A DNA stretch of 64,000 nucleotides from Henricia sp. BOLD:AAB3569 (GCA_037783545.1 JBBELK010000548.1:186001-250000); one strand, 5' to 3'; positions 34,316 to 48,561 are shown, counted from the first letter of the stretch. Made by a program: numbers and translations. The notes: generated by a model not told the origin, from the sequence alone.

Positions 34316-37300
34316 TCTTCTGATTTTTTTCCCATAGACAAAGCGCATAGGCGTTGTCGGCGCTTTTTCAGGTTGTTGCCAAACATTGATCTTAACCAAA
34401 CTTGGTCACATCAAAGACATAGTATAAGAGGTGTGCACCCAAGAATGGCTTCATTGTGACGTCATCAGTGACGTCATTACAATAGTTTAAAAATGCCTAA
34501 AAAGCCGAAAATTACCAAAATATGCACATTTTAAAATGATTCCCTTGCCAAAACCGCGTGACGCAGGGTCTTTATATTTGGCAGACATATAGTTCAGATC
34601 CTAGCCTACAATGTTCTTAGTGTAGACATTTTCATCTGACCCTTCCTTCCTGGGTCAATCGAAGGTCAAAGTTCAGCCAATTCAAAAATCACATTGTTTG
34701 TATTTTGTTTTATTTATGAAGCAATATTAGCTACTAAAGTACGCTTGATCTTCATAAAACTCATGAAAATGACAAAAAAGGCATTTTGTAAAATGTTTCC
34801 CTCTATAAAACCACATGACCCAGGGTCGTCATATTTAGCAGACATTATAGATCAGATCCTGGGCTACAATTTGCTTTGTGTAGTCATTTTCATCTGACCC
34901 TTCCTTCCTGGGTCAATTGAAGGCCAAAGTTCAGCCAAGTCAACATTTCCGTTAATACAGGTTGGATTAAAAAAAAACGAAACCGAGATATTATTGCTAA
35001 TTGTAACTAAAGTAGGGCGCGTATGAATGAACAGGAGATATCATCTGTTTGGGTTGAATCTCCTCTTTAAAATGACACCATGATCATGTCATTATGTTTT
35101 CGTTTGACTGAGCAGTGACCAGTGTTATGCCAGGGGCCTAGTTTTATATTTGACCGTTCTCAATGCGAGCAAACGTCGTAGCTGTCTATTCCGTGGCCCC
35201 GTGTGACACGGCGCCCACCTAGACGCGGACACGGCAACTACTTGCGTGGAAGCAGTCTTTTAACTGTCTCTACCACGGACGTGTAATTCTACAGAAGATG
35301 GTTTAACAAAAGGACAGTAAGTAGGATACAATCTTTTATGTTATTTCAGTCTTATTTAAGAGAGTCCACTCTCTACAAGAAAGTAATTGTATGTTAATTT
35401 GAGGGAATGTCGTAGTTTTGCCGTGAAGCATTCATTCCAATGTTTGTTTTCTTCCTTTTAGTTTTAGGTCTAGTAAGGTGCAAAAATATCTAGGCCTGAT
35501 ATCATTAAGTCATTGTCAGGATTTTAATGAACCATCTTCAACAAATCTAATTAAGAAAGTGTTCCTTCTTGGCCAAACTCTTTTCAATCTTAACAAATTA
35601 TGTGCTCTGATTTCTGCCTTTGATGACTAATATATGTAGGCCTATATCAGTTTTTCGAGTAAACATCGGATTTCCATCCCAAATGTGAACAAAACCAAAC
35701 AATTAACAATCCTTTTTCGCTGACTGCATCGTGAGACAGCAGATGAAAATTACCAAAATATGCACTTTTTAAAATGTTTCCCTCTATAAAACCACATGAT
35801 CCAGGTTCTTCATATTTAGCAGACATTATATATCAGATCATGGGCTACAATTTGCTTGGTGGAGTCATTTACATATGATTCCTCCGTCCTGGGTCAATTA
35901 AAGGTCAAAATTCAGCCAAGTCCAAATTTGTGTAAAACAATGCATAAGCCACCAAATGTCGACTTCCGTACGTGACCGGCAGAGGGCGCCATTCATAAAC
36001 TACGGTGATGCACAGACCTATAAACCTATAGACCAACGATCGTGCATTGAAAATCGTGACTTGGAAAAGTATGGGCAAATGACGACACAATGGGCTGCAT
36101 GAGCTAACCGCGCAGGTTTAAAGCGCTCACGGCTATTCCAAAACGCGCGTACGCCGTGTGTATTGTACGCGCTCCTATGAAGTATAGGCGATGGACGCAC
36201 GACGCTCGCAAAGCGGACTGACAGCGCGCACGAGAATTGAAATTGTCATGCTTCCAAACTACTTCTAAAAAAAAAAATAGTACATATCACCAAGTAACAA
36301 TATGGTAACATTTCGTGAAGTGTGACGTAAGTTTATGGTAATTGGGTCTAAACGTTCGCTGCTATTCTGAATCGTCCATCGGTAAAGCGTATGGAAACAG
36401 TTCACTGGTTTAACTGTAGATCCAGTAACCATGGCAACACATAAAGGGTGGCGTTTTTACTTTAGTAGCCTATTCGCTGGCAGAGTGTGACGTCAATTTG
36501 CGCGCGTTAATTCAATAAAAATTCATAAACAATTAATATATTACACATGCCATTTTAATATACATGTAGGCCTAGCATCTAAAAGCAAATTCAAACCTTG
36601 TCTGCATCACCCAGCTAAACTCCATATTGTACTTTAAATCTGCTGTTGTAATCCCGTAACTATATAGCCATTAATTATCGCTTTACGGTTACCGTAACTA
36701 TAGCGACTGCGTAGTGGTTCTGAATCAGTTGCATCACCAAATACACACGCAGCGGCACGCATAGTGCACGCATAGTGCACGCATAGTGCACGCGACGTAC
36801 CCGACGATAACGTCCGGACGTGCATTCGGGTAACTTCGGGAACCTTTGCAAAAAGGAGCAATTCCTCCTGTTTCAATATGGCGGGCAAACGTGTACATCT
36901 TACACGTGTACATCATACGGAGCGCGTGTGGTCTAGTGGGTATGAAGCGGGACTTCCAATCAGAGGTTGGGGGTTCGAACCCCACTTCGACCAGCGTGTC
37001 TGTGTCCCTAGGCAAGGCACTTAATCCCAGTTGCCTCGTAAAACCAAGCGATATATGGGAAGCTGTTAAGGGGAATGCCACGATCTAACTGCTGATAGTG
37101 TTCAAGCGAAATGGTTCTGGTGATTCCCTGATGGCAGCGGTAATAATGGTAACATCACCTTGAGCACCCTGCAGGGTGGATATGTGCGCTATATAAATCT
37201 CATCATTATTATGATTATTATTTAGATGCTCACATGCTTTGACCTTTGACCTTATTCCCGATTGGTCAAACAGACTCTGCCTTGTAGTTTGAACGTGTTC

Positions 37301-37777
37301 AGAGCTAGTCTACTGTGTTATGGTTCAACTAGGGTAGGGTATTCAAAAATATGGTGTTGACCTTGCTCACTTCCGGGAGAAACCGGAAGTGCATTTAAAT
37401 AAACCTATTTTGTAAAAGTGGTCAACGATGCCGAGATCGGGTTGGCAGTGTTAGTGTCTAAGGTAAATGCTTTCCAAAAAAGTCCCCTCTAGCGGCGAAA
37501 TTAACAAATCTTAAAATGACCCTTTCATAGCAATGTTTGCGCAATTAAGCCCATAGTGGTGATAATAGAGTACGTCGACCACCAAACATGTCTGTGTTGT
37601 TAAAACATCGATTACGTCATTAGTCCTTTAAAGGTAATGCATTAAAGGTTAATATTTTTTAGGTTAAATAGTTGATATGTTAACATCTAATTTTACAAGG
37701 TAAGCATGCTCATTTTTCAAGTTAAAAAAAATGTGAAAAAGCCCTACGCCCTGTTCATAGAACAGACGTAGCTCTAG
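34316..37777 (+). mobile_element. Helitron-like element, copy 1 of a head-to-tail pair
   Basis: The right end is a hairpin (ctacgccctgttc-ata-gaacagacgtag) followed directly by CTCTAG and T, the expected 3' terminus of a Helitron. The left end begins tcttctgatttttttcccat. There are no terminal inverted repeats and no Rep/helicase frame, so it would be non-autonomous. Inside are about 150-bp repeats (tgacccttccttcctgggtc with flanking words), a MITE B relative (36,318-36,476) and a SINE (36,917-37,215). Confidence 0.65.
36917..37215 (+). mobile_element. tRNA-derived SINE inside Helitron-like copy 1
   Basis: A-box-like tggtctagtgggtatgaagc and B-box gggttcgaacccc form a tRNA-like head. It is followed by ccctaggcaaggcacttaat and the tail gcgctatataaatctcatca with ATT-rich sequence. 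The duplicate copy is at 40,370-40,660. Confidence 0.85.
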
Positions 37778-40700
37778 TTTCTTCTTCTTCTTCTGATTTT
37801 TTTCCCATAGACAAAGCGCATAGGCGTTGTCGGCGCTTTTTCAGGTTGTTCCCAAACATTGATCTTAACCAAACTTGGCCACATCAAAGACATAGTATAA
37901 GAGGTGTGCACCCAAGAATGGCTTCATTGTGACGTCATCCGTTACGTCATTATAACACTTTAAAAATGCCTAAAAAGCGGAAAATTGCCGAAATATGCAC
38001 TTTTTAAAATGGTTCCCTTGCCCAAACCACATGACCCAGGGTTTTAATATTTGACAAACATTTAGATCAGATCATGAGCTTCAATGTTCTTAGTGTAGGC
38101 ATTTTCATCTGACCCTTCCTTCCTGGGTCAATCGAAGGTCAAAGTTCAGCCAATTCAAAAATCACATTGTTTGTATCTGTTTGTACTTATGAAGCAATAT
38201 TACCTATTAAACTACGCTTGATCTTTATAAAACTAGGTACAGGCATGGGCCCCATCACAAACTTCCACCACCATGTAGAACATCACCATGACGTCAATGA
38301 TTACGTAATTATAATTATTTAAAATTGGCAAAAAAGTGGATTTTCGTCATAAAAATGAGCCAAAAATGCATTTCGTAAAATGTTTCCCTCTATAAAACCA
38401 CATGACCCATGGTCGTCATATTTAGCAGACATTACAAATCAGATCCTAGGCTACAATTTGCTAAGTGTAGTCATTTTGATCTGACCCTTCCTTCCTGGGT
38501 CAATTGAAGGTCAAAGTTCAGCCAATTCAAAAATCACATTTTTTTGGTATTTGTTGTATACTTATGAAGCAATATTAGCTATTAAACTACGCTTGGTCTT
38601 TATGAAACTAAGTACAGGCATGGGCCCCATCACAAACTTCCACCACCATCTAGAACATCACCATGACGTCAATGGTTACGTAATTATAATTATTAAAAAA
38701 AGCAAAAAAGTGGATTTTCGTCATAAAAATGAGCCAAATATGCATTTCGTGAAATGTTTCCCTCTATAAAACCACATGACCCAGGGTCTACATATTTAGC
38801 AGACATTATAGATCAGATCCTGGGCTACAATTTGCTTTGTGTAGTCATTTTCATTTGACCCTTCCTTCCTGGGTCAATTGAAGGCCAAAGTTCAGCCAAG
38901 TCAACATTTCCGTTAATACAGGTTGGATTTTTAAAAAACGAAACCGAGATATTATTGCTAATTGTAACTAAAGTAGGGCGTATGAATGAACAGGAGATAT
39001 CATCTGTTTGGGTTGAATCTCCTCTTTAAAATGACACCATGATCATGTCATTATGTTTTCGGTTGACTGAGCAGTGACCAGTGTTATGCCAGGGGCCTAG
39101 TTTTATATTTGACCGTTCTCAATGCGAGCAAACGTCGCAGAAATCAATTTTTACCGTAGTTGTCTATTCCGTGTGCCCCGTGTGCCCCGTGTGACACGGC
39201 GCCCACCGAGACGCTGACACGGCAACTACTTGCGTGGAAGCAGTCTTTTAACTGTGTCTACCACGGACGTGTAATTCTACAGAAGATGGTTTAACAAAAG
39301 GACAGTAAGTAGGATACAATCTGTTATGTTATTTCAGTCTTATTTAAGAGAGTCCACTCTCTACAAGAAAGTAATTGTATGTTAATTTGAGGGAATGTCG
39401 TAGTTTTGCCGTGAAGCATTCATTCCAATGTTTGTTTTCTTCCTTTTAGGTCTAGTAAGGTGCAAAGCTTAATATATGTCTGATATCATTAAGTCATTGT
39501 CAGGATTTTAATGAACCATCTTCAACAAATCTAATTAAGAAAGTGTTCCTTCTTGGCCAAACTCTTTTCAATCTTAACAAATTATGTGCTCTGATTTCTG
39601 CCTTTGATGACTAATATGTAGGCCTATATGGGCGATGGACGCACGACGCTCGCAAAGCGGACTGACAGCGCGCACGAGAATTGAAATTGTCATGCTTCCA
39701 AACTACTTCTAAAAAAAATAATAGTACATATCACCAAGTAACAATATGGTAACATTGAAGTGTGGTGAAGTGTGACGTAAGTTACCATGGTAATTGGGTC
39801 TAAACGTTCGCTGCTATTCTGAATCGTCCATCGGTAAAGCGTAGGGAAACAGTTCACTGGTTTAACTGTAGATCCAGTAACCATGGCAACACATAAAGGG
39901 TGGCGTTTTTACTTTAGTAGTCTATTCGCTGGCAGAGTGTGACGTCAATTTGCGCGCGTTAATTCAATAAAAATTCATAAACAATTAATATATTACACAT
40001 GCCATTTTAATATACATGTAGGCCTAGCATCTAAAAGCAAATTCAAACCTTGTCTGCATCACCCAGCTGAGCTCCATATTGTACTTTTAATCTGCTGTTG
40101 TAATCCCGTAACTATATAGCCATTAATTATCGCTTTACGGTTACCGTAACTATAGCGACTGCGTAGTGGTTCTGAATCAGTTGCATCACCAAATACACAC
40201 GCAGCGGCACGCATAGTGCACGCATAGTGCACGCGACGTAGTACCCGACGATAACGTCCGGACGTGCATATAGCATTCGGGTAACTTCGGGAACCTTTGC
40301 AAAAAGGAGCAATTCCTCCTGTTTCAATATGGCGGGCAAACGTGTACATCTTACACGTGTACATCATACGGAGCGCGTGTGGTCTAGTGGGTATGAAGCG
40401 GGACTTCCAATCAGAGGTTGGGGGTTCGAACCCCACTTCGACCAGCGTGTCTGTGTCCCTAGGCAAGGCACTTAATCCCAGTTGCCTCGTAAACCCAAGC
40501 GATATATGGGAAGCTGTTAAGGGGAACGCCACGATCTAACTGCTGATAGTGTTGAAGCGAAATGGTTCTGGTGATTCCCTGATGGCAGCGGTAATAATGG
40601 TAACATCACCTTGAGCACCCTGCAGGGTGGATATGTGCGCTATATAAATCTCATCATTATTATGATTATTATTTAGATGCTCACATGCTTTGACCTTTGA

Positions 40701-41227
40701 CCTTATTCCCGATTGGTCAAACAGACTCTGCCTTGTAGTTTGAACGTGTTCAGAGCTAGTCTACTGTGTTATGGTTCAACTAGGGTAGGGTATTCAAAAA
40801 TATGGTGTTGACCTTGCTCACTTCCGGGAGAAACCGGAAGTGCATTTAAATAAACCTATTTTGTAAAAGTGGTCAACGATGCCGAGATCGGGTTGGCAGT
40901 GTTAGTGTCTAAGGTAAATGCTTTCCAAAAAAGTCCCCTCTAGCGGCGAAATTAACAAATCTTAAAATGACCCTTTCATAGCAATGTTTGCGCAATTAAG
41001 CCCATAGTGATGATAATAGAGTACGTCGACCACCAAACATGTCTGTGTTGTTAAAACATTGATTACGTCATCAGTCCTTTAAAGGTAACGCATTAAAGGT
41101 TAATATTTTTTAGGTTAAATAGTTGATATGTTAACATCTAATTTTACAAGGTAAGCATGCTCATTTTTCAAGTTAAAAAAATGTGAAAAAGCCCTACGCC
41201 CTGTTCATAGAACAGACGTAGCTCTAG
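37778..41227 (+). mobile_element. Helitron-like element, copy 2
   Basis: It starts exactly where copy 1 ends and is very similar to it over most of its length. Copy 1 has an extra 0.5 kb at about 35,646-36,181; copy 2 has extra internal repeat units at about 38,180-38,760. The 3' hairpin and CTCTAG end are identical. The MITE and SINE inside copy 1 are present here too (39,775-39,930 and 40,370-40,660), so they predate the duplication. Confidence 0.65.
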
Positions 41228-41765
41228 TTATTATGTGCGCTTGTAATTGTTTGCATGATTGTAATCCGTTTTCATTTGTGCATGCAGTATGTAGTGGAAA
41301 ATATGTAGGCCTACATATGTGTGATTTATGTATTTATTTATTTATTCACCACATCCAACAGCGGAAGGACCGCCAATTACAGGAATGGGATCAATTAACA
41401 TAAATAACTATAAGTAAAAGTTCTGTATACATAAATAAAGCATTTAAAGCATTAAAAAAAGAAAATACACAAATTAAACAAAAAGAATGACCAACAACTA
41501 AAAATTCTGAACAAAATAAGAATTAAGAAAATAAATTAAAATTGAAATAAATAGAATAAATGTTTTACACAAAAATTGTACGTACATGTAGATTTAGCTA
41601 AAAAGAGCATGGTTAACCTGTTTGCGAAAGGAGTTAAGAGAAGGTGCACCAAACACATCACATTTCCCATGGAGCCCATTGTAGGTGGACAAAATATATA
41701 AAATATATAGGTAAAGGTAAAACAGTGGACAGGATCAGGAGGAAGTAAAACATGATTTGCAGTCT

Positions 41766-42143
41766 TTTAAATTATTATTATTATTATTATTATTTATTTC
41801 TGGTATTCATACCAAGGATTCCTCAATAGTGCTCATTGCACTGTCACTCGCAAGCGTGAGGAAACCCATGAAGAATTAGAATTAGAAATGGCCCTAACCC
41901 TAATCCCTAATCCCTCCCCTTCTCTTCACGAAGAAATGCTCTGGGATCTTTAAAGTGCATTACCTTACCTAACACACCGGACCAACGGCTTTACATCCCT
42001 TCCGAAGGATGGAGAAAGTGTGATTAAGTGCCTTTCTCAAGAGCACAAGTGCCACAGTGTCGCGGCCCGGCATCGAACCCACATTCTAGAACTGGCACAG
42101 GAGCTTGAGTTCGCACTAGACCGCTCGGCCATAACACCCCTAC
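41766..42143 (-). mobile_element. tRNA-derived SINE (best-preserved copy of its family)
   Basis: On the minus strand: tRNA-Leu-like head gttatggccgagcggtctag, B-box gggttcgatgcc, the family body ggaagggatgtaaagccgtt, and an AAT-repeat tail of about nine units. Related to 9,855-10,282 and 23,796-24,185. Confidence 0.92.
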
Positions 42144-42189
42144 AATTACGGAACTAATTTACGTTTGACATGTCAAAATGTGACTCCAA

Positions 42190-42746
42190 TAGTGGGTTAT
42201 GGACTTCCGAAGTGAATACGTCATCTTTTGTTAGTTGCCTAGGCAATGGCTGCATACTAAAAAATCACTGAACCGTGTCCCTGTATTTTTGCAATGGACT
42301 AAAGCTAGGGAACACATCACACCAGTTTTGAGAAAACGTCATTGGTTGCCAATAAAGGACAGGATTTCCTTCCAAATTCTTATGTAGGCCTATGTACACC
42401 GCTCGTTCAATGGCAGACTACCGCCGTATCTGTCAGAGTTATCATACAAACCGGGACTCCGTGCGATCAAACAACAAACTTCCTCTCAAGAAAATCCGGT
42501 CTAGGAGATCCTGGGGTGACAGGACATTTGCATCAGCAGCCGCAACATTATGGAACAAGATACCGGAACACATCAAACTCTCAACATCTATGGCCTCCTT
42601 TAAATCATCACTTAAAACATATTTTATGAAATTGCATTAACTTAATATTTTAGTACCTTGGTTGTGATATTTACATGTGTTTTTCATACTTGTGTGTTGC
42701 TGCACCCTGAGCATCGATCTGATGGATACCGGCGCATTACAAATAT

Positions 42747-42783
<37 letters not shown>

Positions 42784-42852
42784 TTCTTCCAAAGTGAATT
42801 GCAACGGAACGTATGGCAACACGTCACACTTCGGGTGTCTATTATACAAATT
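42190..42852. mobile_element. MITE family B split by a second LINE 3' end
   Basis: Left part: ggacttccgaagtgaatacg and the following 100 bp. Right part: gcaacacgtcacacttcggg near 42,817-42,850. These match the two ends of the intact relative at 57,800-57,976. The LINE tail fills the gap. Confidence 0.75.
42300..42782 (+). mobile_element. LINE 3' end (CR1/L2-type) with ATT repeat tail
   Basis: Plus-strand pieces read VLRKRHWLPIKDRISFQIL, GDRTFASAAATLWNKIPEHI and KLSTSMASFKSSLKTYFMKL, the standard C-terminus of a LINE reverse-transcriptase ORF. A short 3' region ends gcgcattacaaatatt plus ATT units. It is 5' truncated with at least one frameshift. A piece of the same 3' region lies inverted at about 59,712-59,770. 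Confidence 0.9.
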
Positions 42853-45479
42853 TACCATATACAGTGGTGGAGTCGTTAAACAAAGAATCGCGTATTTTGT
42901 GTAATCTAATTAAGTCCCGCCTTTTAGATTTAAATTCAGCATTAAGCAGAAAGTACCAGAAACAACCAGAAACCCCTTGGGATTTTATTTCAAGGAAGTG
43001 AGTGGTAAACAAGTGAGTACATGTCAAAGGGGAATTCCCTGCAGTTACTTAAAATAGACTGTAGTACAATTACACAAACACTCTGTCTATTGGCTTCTCT
43101 CCAATGACATGAGTCTAAATAATATTCAAATTAGCTTCAAGGCAGGTTTTTTTCTAGAAACACATAGTAAACACAAGTCTCTGGAATATTCTGAGGCTAC
43201 ATAATACTTCTATAAATAAACTAAGTTTCCGGTAAGTTCCACAATAAGGCTATATGGCACATTCGAGAAGGTTCCGGTTAACTCCGGAACAATACATTGA
43301 GAAAATCATGGAATGTTTAGAAAAGATCCGGAACACGGCCTAGCCTATATATTTTGTAGGCCTACATAACATACAGGATACTTCATTACTGTAAATATTT
43401 CGATTTATTTGCGATCTGCATATAATTCAACTCACTTGCCCAAGTCTAGACTTCCCGTGTTTGGTCTGTACTGCGAGACAGAAGAAAAGAGATTAGACAG
43501 GTCACAAGTCCAGAGGGCGCGCTGTACGCTGCGCATTACAGACCAAATACGGGAAGTCGGACTTGTCTAGGTAAGGCGCACAAAACCTGCCGTGTTAAAA
43601 CGGCGTTCTTAATCATTCCACATCACAAATTGATTACAACTTTGGGAGGGCATACCGACAGGCAGACCGACCTTTATTCTTTTCCATTCTCGTTTCAATA
43701 TATATATATATACACACATGTTCAATATACATGTATCATAAGGCACAAATAATATCAAGCTTTCTCTAGTCTTGCTTGTAGTAACGAAGATTCGAATAAC
43801 AACTTAAAAGAATACCAGTATTGTAATTGTATATATATTTCCTATCTTAATCAGGATTACAACTTCTTCAATAACATTTGTAGGATGAAAAAAACCTAAT
43901 CAGGAAAAAACCTTGCAAATGTATTGACAGTTGCAACTCCAGGCATAGGAATTGTCAATATTTAAATTTCTTATATGCCAAATTTTAATCACTACGAGTC
44001 ATATTTAAGTAATTTTTTGACATATTAAAAAAAATAATAATGTTGTACGTGTAGCGCCTGTCGGTAACGCAGATGACCAATACCTGTCCCACCTGCCCTT
44101 ATATAGTGACCCATCACAACCGAAATACTCCGCGCATCACTCGCGGAGTGATTTCCCACAATAAAGAACTTAATTTCGTTCTAATTCGCCACTCAACCGA
44201 ACGAAATTACATTTCTTAATCATTCCACATCACAAATTGATTACAACTTTGGGAGGGCATACCGACAGGCAGCAGACATGTAAAGAACGGGATAAATTGT
44301 AGATAATCCCAAGAAATTACTTAATTTACCATGTTAATTTACGTGCTAGATATTATAGCCATTTGCTATTTTACTATAAATAATTGTTAAATTTAAATAG
44401 CGTGAGCTTAGAGGCTCAGGGACTGCAAGACCTTCAATTTCTCAAATAAGGCTTCTCTGATGTATAAATCCTTAGCAGTTTCGGACACCCAACGTCCATG
44501 TTTTTTGATTAACCCGTCAGGAATTCCACTCCTTGCAGCTTGGGTTGCACCCCCAGAGTGAAGGCTGTGGATACCATATCTAGTTACATCAGGTACTGTG
44601 TCTTTAATGGCCTCAAGAAATACTTCTCTCATTCTGGTATATGAAATCGGCTTGTTCGCCGATTGGAGGGTGTAACCACTTTTGTTCTTAGAGACTGAGC
44701 GAAAAATGAACTCTTGTGAATTGATGGAAAATTTGCATAAGTTAAAGTATTTTTCCAAAATACTAGCTGGGCATGCAGCCCCACCTGTTCTGCTTATAAC
44801 GACCCATGTACCTTCTCTGTGTTCGTCTGTTTTGCTTTTCTCTATAAATATGGTGGCATGGGTGTTGTAAATTACAATGTCGGAATAGCGAATACATTGT
44901 AGTTCACTAAATCTGAGAAAAGCAGCATACCCGATGGTAATAAATGCAAGGGTTCCGAGATCATATACATTTGCAGTTTCCAGAGGGCGTTTCTCACAAA
45001 TCTTTTGTATCAAGTCCAGTGTTATAGGTTCCTTCTATTCCGAGCTTTACCGAGTGTTCTTTTGGCTGCTTCAAGAACCGACTTGGGAAACGAGTTATCC
45101 GTTGGTAATGGTAGTGATGCCGTAATAACTGGTGCTGGAGTGTTGGCCGTTTGCATGATGCTCAACAAGTAGAGTGCAACATGCAGTGGTTCAGCTGGAA
45201 GCGGTTGCACCGGCTGTGTTCTTGCTTCTGCCCATCTTTTCCACCTCAGGAAACCATTGATGTACTGAGAGGTTGTTGTCCCTGCTCTGTCTTGCAGAAC
45301 CACGCTTGGCAGTTTGTCCAACAGATCCTTCATCAAAGGATCTTCCTTATCACCCATTTCTTGCCATGGACCCTGCAAACAAATTCTTATAGCCAGTATC
45401 ATTTTTCATAAAAATTGTTCACTCTTCCGGGATTTCCAACCCGAGTGCAATCCCGTACATACACTGCTAACTTTTCCTC

Positions 45480-45690
45480 AGTCCTCAAGTATTCTCAAGG
45501 CTCTTCAGCCTTTTCAAGAAAACCTGCCAGATAAATTTCAACCGAGTATTCTCAAGGCTCTCCAGCCTATTCATTTAAAAACTGCATTCCGATATATTCT
45601 ATATATAATATAGACCGTATAATTCCAGTATTCTCAAGGCTCTGCAGCCTGTACAAAATCTTTCAGGTATTATCATGGCTCTGCAGCCGA
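45480..45690. repeat. Short tandem-like repeats within the Ngaro-like element
   Basis: Four spaced copies of a word like tattctcaaggctctgcagcc, about 30-80 bp apart, lie between the recombinase and RNase H regions. They have no evident coding role. Confidence 0.7.
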
Positions 45691-48277
45691 TCAATCTATA
45701 CAACCTGAATTCCTTCAAATACTCTGGAAAAAAAAAAAAAAATCAGTGTGCGAATGATAAACGCAGTGCCATCATGCAAAATTTTGGACTTTTCTCATTG
45801 AAAAGTGTTCGACCGCTTTTTCCGCACAAAAATGAGTCATGTGACGCTGGAAATGTTCTGAATCAATTACCTGAGGTATAAAAGACAAATTTTCTGGTTG
45901 AATAAGCAGAGGCCAGAAAGGTGCCGAGACCCATTTTGGAATGATCAATGTACCTGTTGCTTTGCAATGCCTCAAATGAATAATTGTCTTAGCAATGAGA
46001 GAGATTGGGGGAACCAACCAGTATTTTCTCCAGCCCAATTTCCAGTAAATGCGTCTACACTTTCAGAACCTGGATTCAAGAATCTGGAGTTAAAACGCAA
46101 AATTTTCTTGTTGTGATTGTCGGCAAATCTATCGATAGAATGACATCCCCAAAGTAAATTTAACCTGTTAAAAATTGTGTCTGAAACTGCCCAATCATCA
46201 TAATCAACAATGCGACTTAACATGTCTGCTCGTTCGTTTTGAGAGCATGGAATCCATTCCATTTTCAAACCAATACCGTGTTTGACACAAACAGTGTAAA
46301 TTAGACCAGCAATTTCTTGTAGTTCTGGTTTTCCGCTGCCAACTTGAATAATTTTGTCAACGTTCTGGCTGTCTGTGAACCATTTAACATTACTACCTGC
46401 AAGTAAAGGTATGAAACTTTCCAAGACAATCTGAACTGCTTTCAGTTCTTTCCATGTACTACTCTTAAGTTTTTTCTTCGGAATTCCATGCTCCATGTGC
46501 TACCGCTTTGTTTGCACCTATTCCTACTGTATAACCTGCTCCGCCAGCATTGCTAGCGTCGGAATATACCACTTTGTGATACATGACGTCTTGTTTCATC
46601 GGTACGGGTTCTATGTCGGAAATATTCACACCCCAAAAACTTAATTCTTGCTAAGAATCTTGTGACAATTTTACAACACTGTGCCAAGCATGGCTCTGGT
46701 CATTAAACGTGTAATATTTCCCAATGCAGGTGTTAAGGCTATAATTTGACCCACTAAACTGGCGAGGGATTTGACCGCCAATTTCTGGTGACTTGCACAC
46801 TGAAGACATTCCGAGGTAATACGTTCTATTTTTGACTTATTGGCCAAATAAAACCTTTTTCTGTGTCTAACTGGAAACCCAGCCATTTGCATAGTAGTTT
46901 TGGTTGACATTGTGACTTTTCTTCGTTTATAATAAATCCTGCTTCTTCCAAATCTTTGAAAATGGCTTTAGATTGAATTTGAGCTTCGACAAGAGACAAG
47001 GCATGCAAGGCCATACCCAATCCATCATTAAGATAAACTACAATTTCTTTACCTTCAGATCTCCATTTTTTAACTAATTCTCTCATGATTTTTGAAAAAA
47101 TGTAAGGAGCAGATGTTAATCCAAAAGGTAGTACAAGAAACTTATAAAATGCCTTGTTCCAGAAGAAACCAAGGTACTGAGTACATGGAGTATGATCCTG
47201 CAACATGTCAATATTGATGATATCCGCTTTTTAAGTCAAACGAGAACAAAAATTTACCTTGTTTTAAGTAGTTACGAGCAATTTTAAGGTCTTCATATTT
47301 TACGGATTGCTTCCAAACATGGCGATTGACTTCACGTAGATCGAGAATAAGTCTCTTTTTTCCATTTGTTTGCACTGAAACTGACAATGGGTTTACCACC
47401 GTGGGTTTCCCACTGCATTGCACGATGCTGCCCGCCCTCAAGAGTTGGGCTACAGTTTCTGTTACAAAGGGGGCGTGATTAAAGGATGACCGGTTATTGT
47501 GTAAAAACATGACTGACGGCAGGGTATGAAATGGAATCGTGTACCCGTATCTTATGGTATCCGTAATAAATTCATTATTACAGTGTTCCTGCCAAAACAT
47601 TAAATGTTTCTTAAGTCTCCCTTTGAACACGGTTATGTCACTGCCTTGTTCATGTTCAAAGCTTTGTTCAATTAACAAACGAACTGAATACTCATCTTTG
47701 AAAACTGCAACTTTATGTGCTTCGGGCGTCTCTGGCGGACGTGATGCAGGAGGCTGTGGCTGGTGCATGGTTCCTGGCGTTGGTGGGATGAATGAAGGGG
47801 CATTCTTTTCTCCAGTGTCCAATTGAACCACAGGCAAAGCACGTTCCGGGCCTTGACCGAGCTTGGAATCTTGCACTGGAGTCCATGGTGGGCGTGGCTC
47901 GACGGGGGCTGGTAAAATAATGTGCGTGCTGACCGACGCCAAATTCCCCGCTTTGCATGCCTCTGAGGCTTTCACCAAGAGTTCAAAAATGTCACGATTT
48001 AACTCAAATTGTTTCTGATTTCCTTCTCGTTTCCATTTGGTCGACGTGGTTGTCTTGATTTTCTCATTTATTGCTTGGATGGACTCCCTTTGGTTGTCGA
48101 GGAGCTCTTCTCGTAAGCGTGCACACGAGTCCTTGAATGTCCGTTGGATTTAATTTGTTGTAGTTTGGAATGCGTGCAGTATCTGTTCTGTAGATTCGGA
48201 CACTTCCATGGTTGGCTAATTCTGTAAATAATAATGTTGTACGTGTAGCGCCTGTCGGTAACGCAGACGACCAATAC

Positions 48278-48561
48278 GTTGTTGTTGTTGTATATTTTAT
48301 GGCATCTTCGGCAACTAAGGCCCTTTATGCCATCAACTATACGGTTTTAGCTTTAACTATACTATATTATCAACTTGAGATGACGAAGAAGGAGTTGCAG
48401 TTTTAGAAGTGGGAGGAAACCCCCAGAGAAATGCCCCAGGGGAAAACCCACGCGGTCAAGTAGGGACTGCAAACCCAATCCACATACACGCCCCGGATTC
48501 GAACCCGGGACCCCAGAGGTGAAAGGCGAGGAAAGAACCCGTACGCCAACCCGACCGCCCC
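48278..48561 (-). mobile_element. tRNA-derived SINE inserted in a terminal repeat of the Ngaro-like element
   Basis: On the minus strand: ggggcggtcgggttggcgta, B-box cccgggttcgaatccgg, and a body ending in GTT/AAC repeats. It is flanked by gacgaccaatac (48,266-48,277) and gatgaccaatac (48,562-48,573), a 12-bp target duplication with one difference. The uninterrupted sequence is visible in the other terminal repeat near 44,075. Confidence 0.92.

Noticed and set aside
34142-34399. Lysine-rich 85-codon minus frame
   Set aside because: It is a translation of T-rich and ggctttttcg repeat sequence.
37778-41227. Simple host segmental duplication instead of tandem Helitrons
   Set aside because: The border falls exactly at a hairpin followed by CTCTAG in both copies, which fits element ends better; it is not fully excluded.
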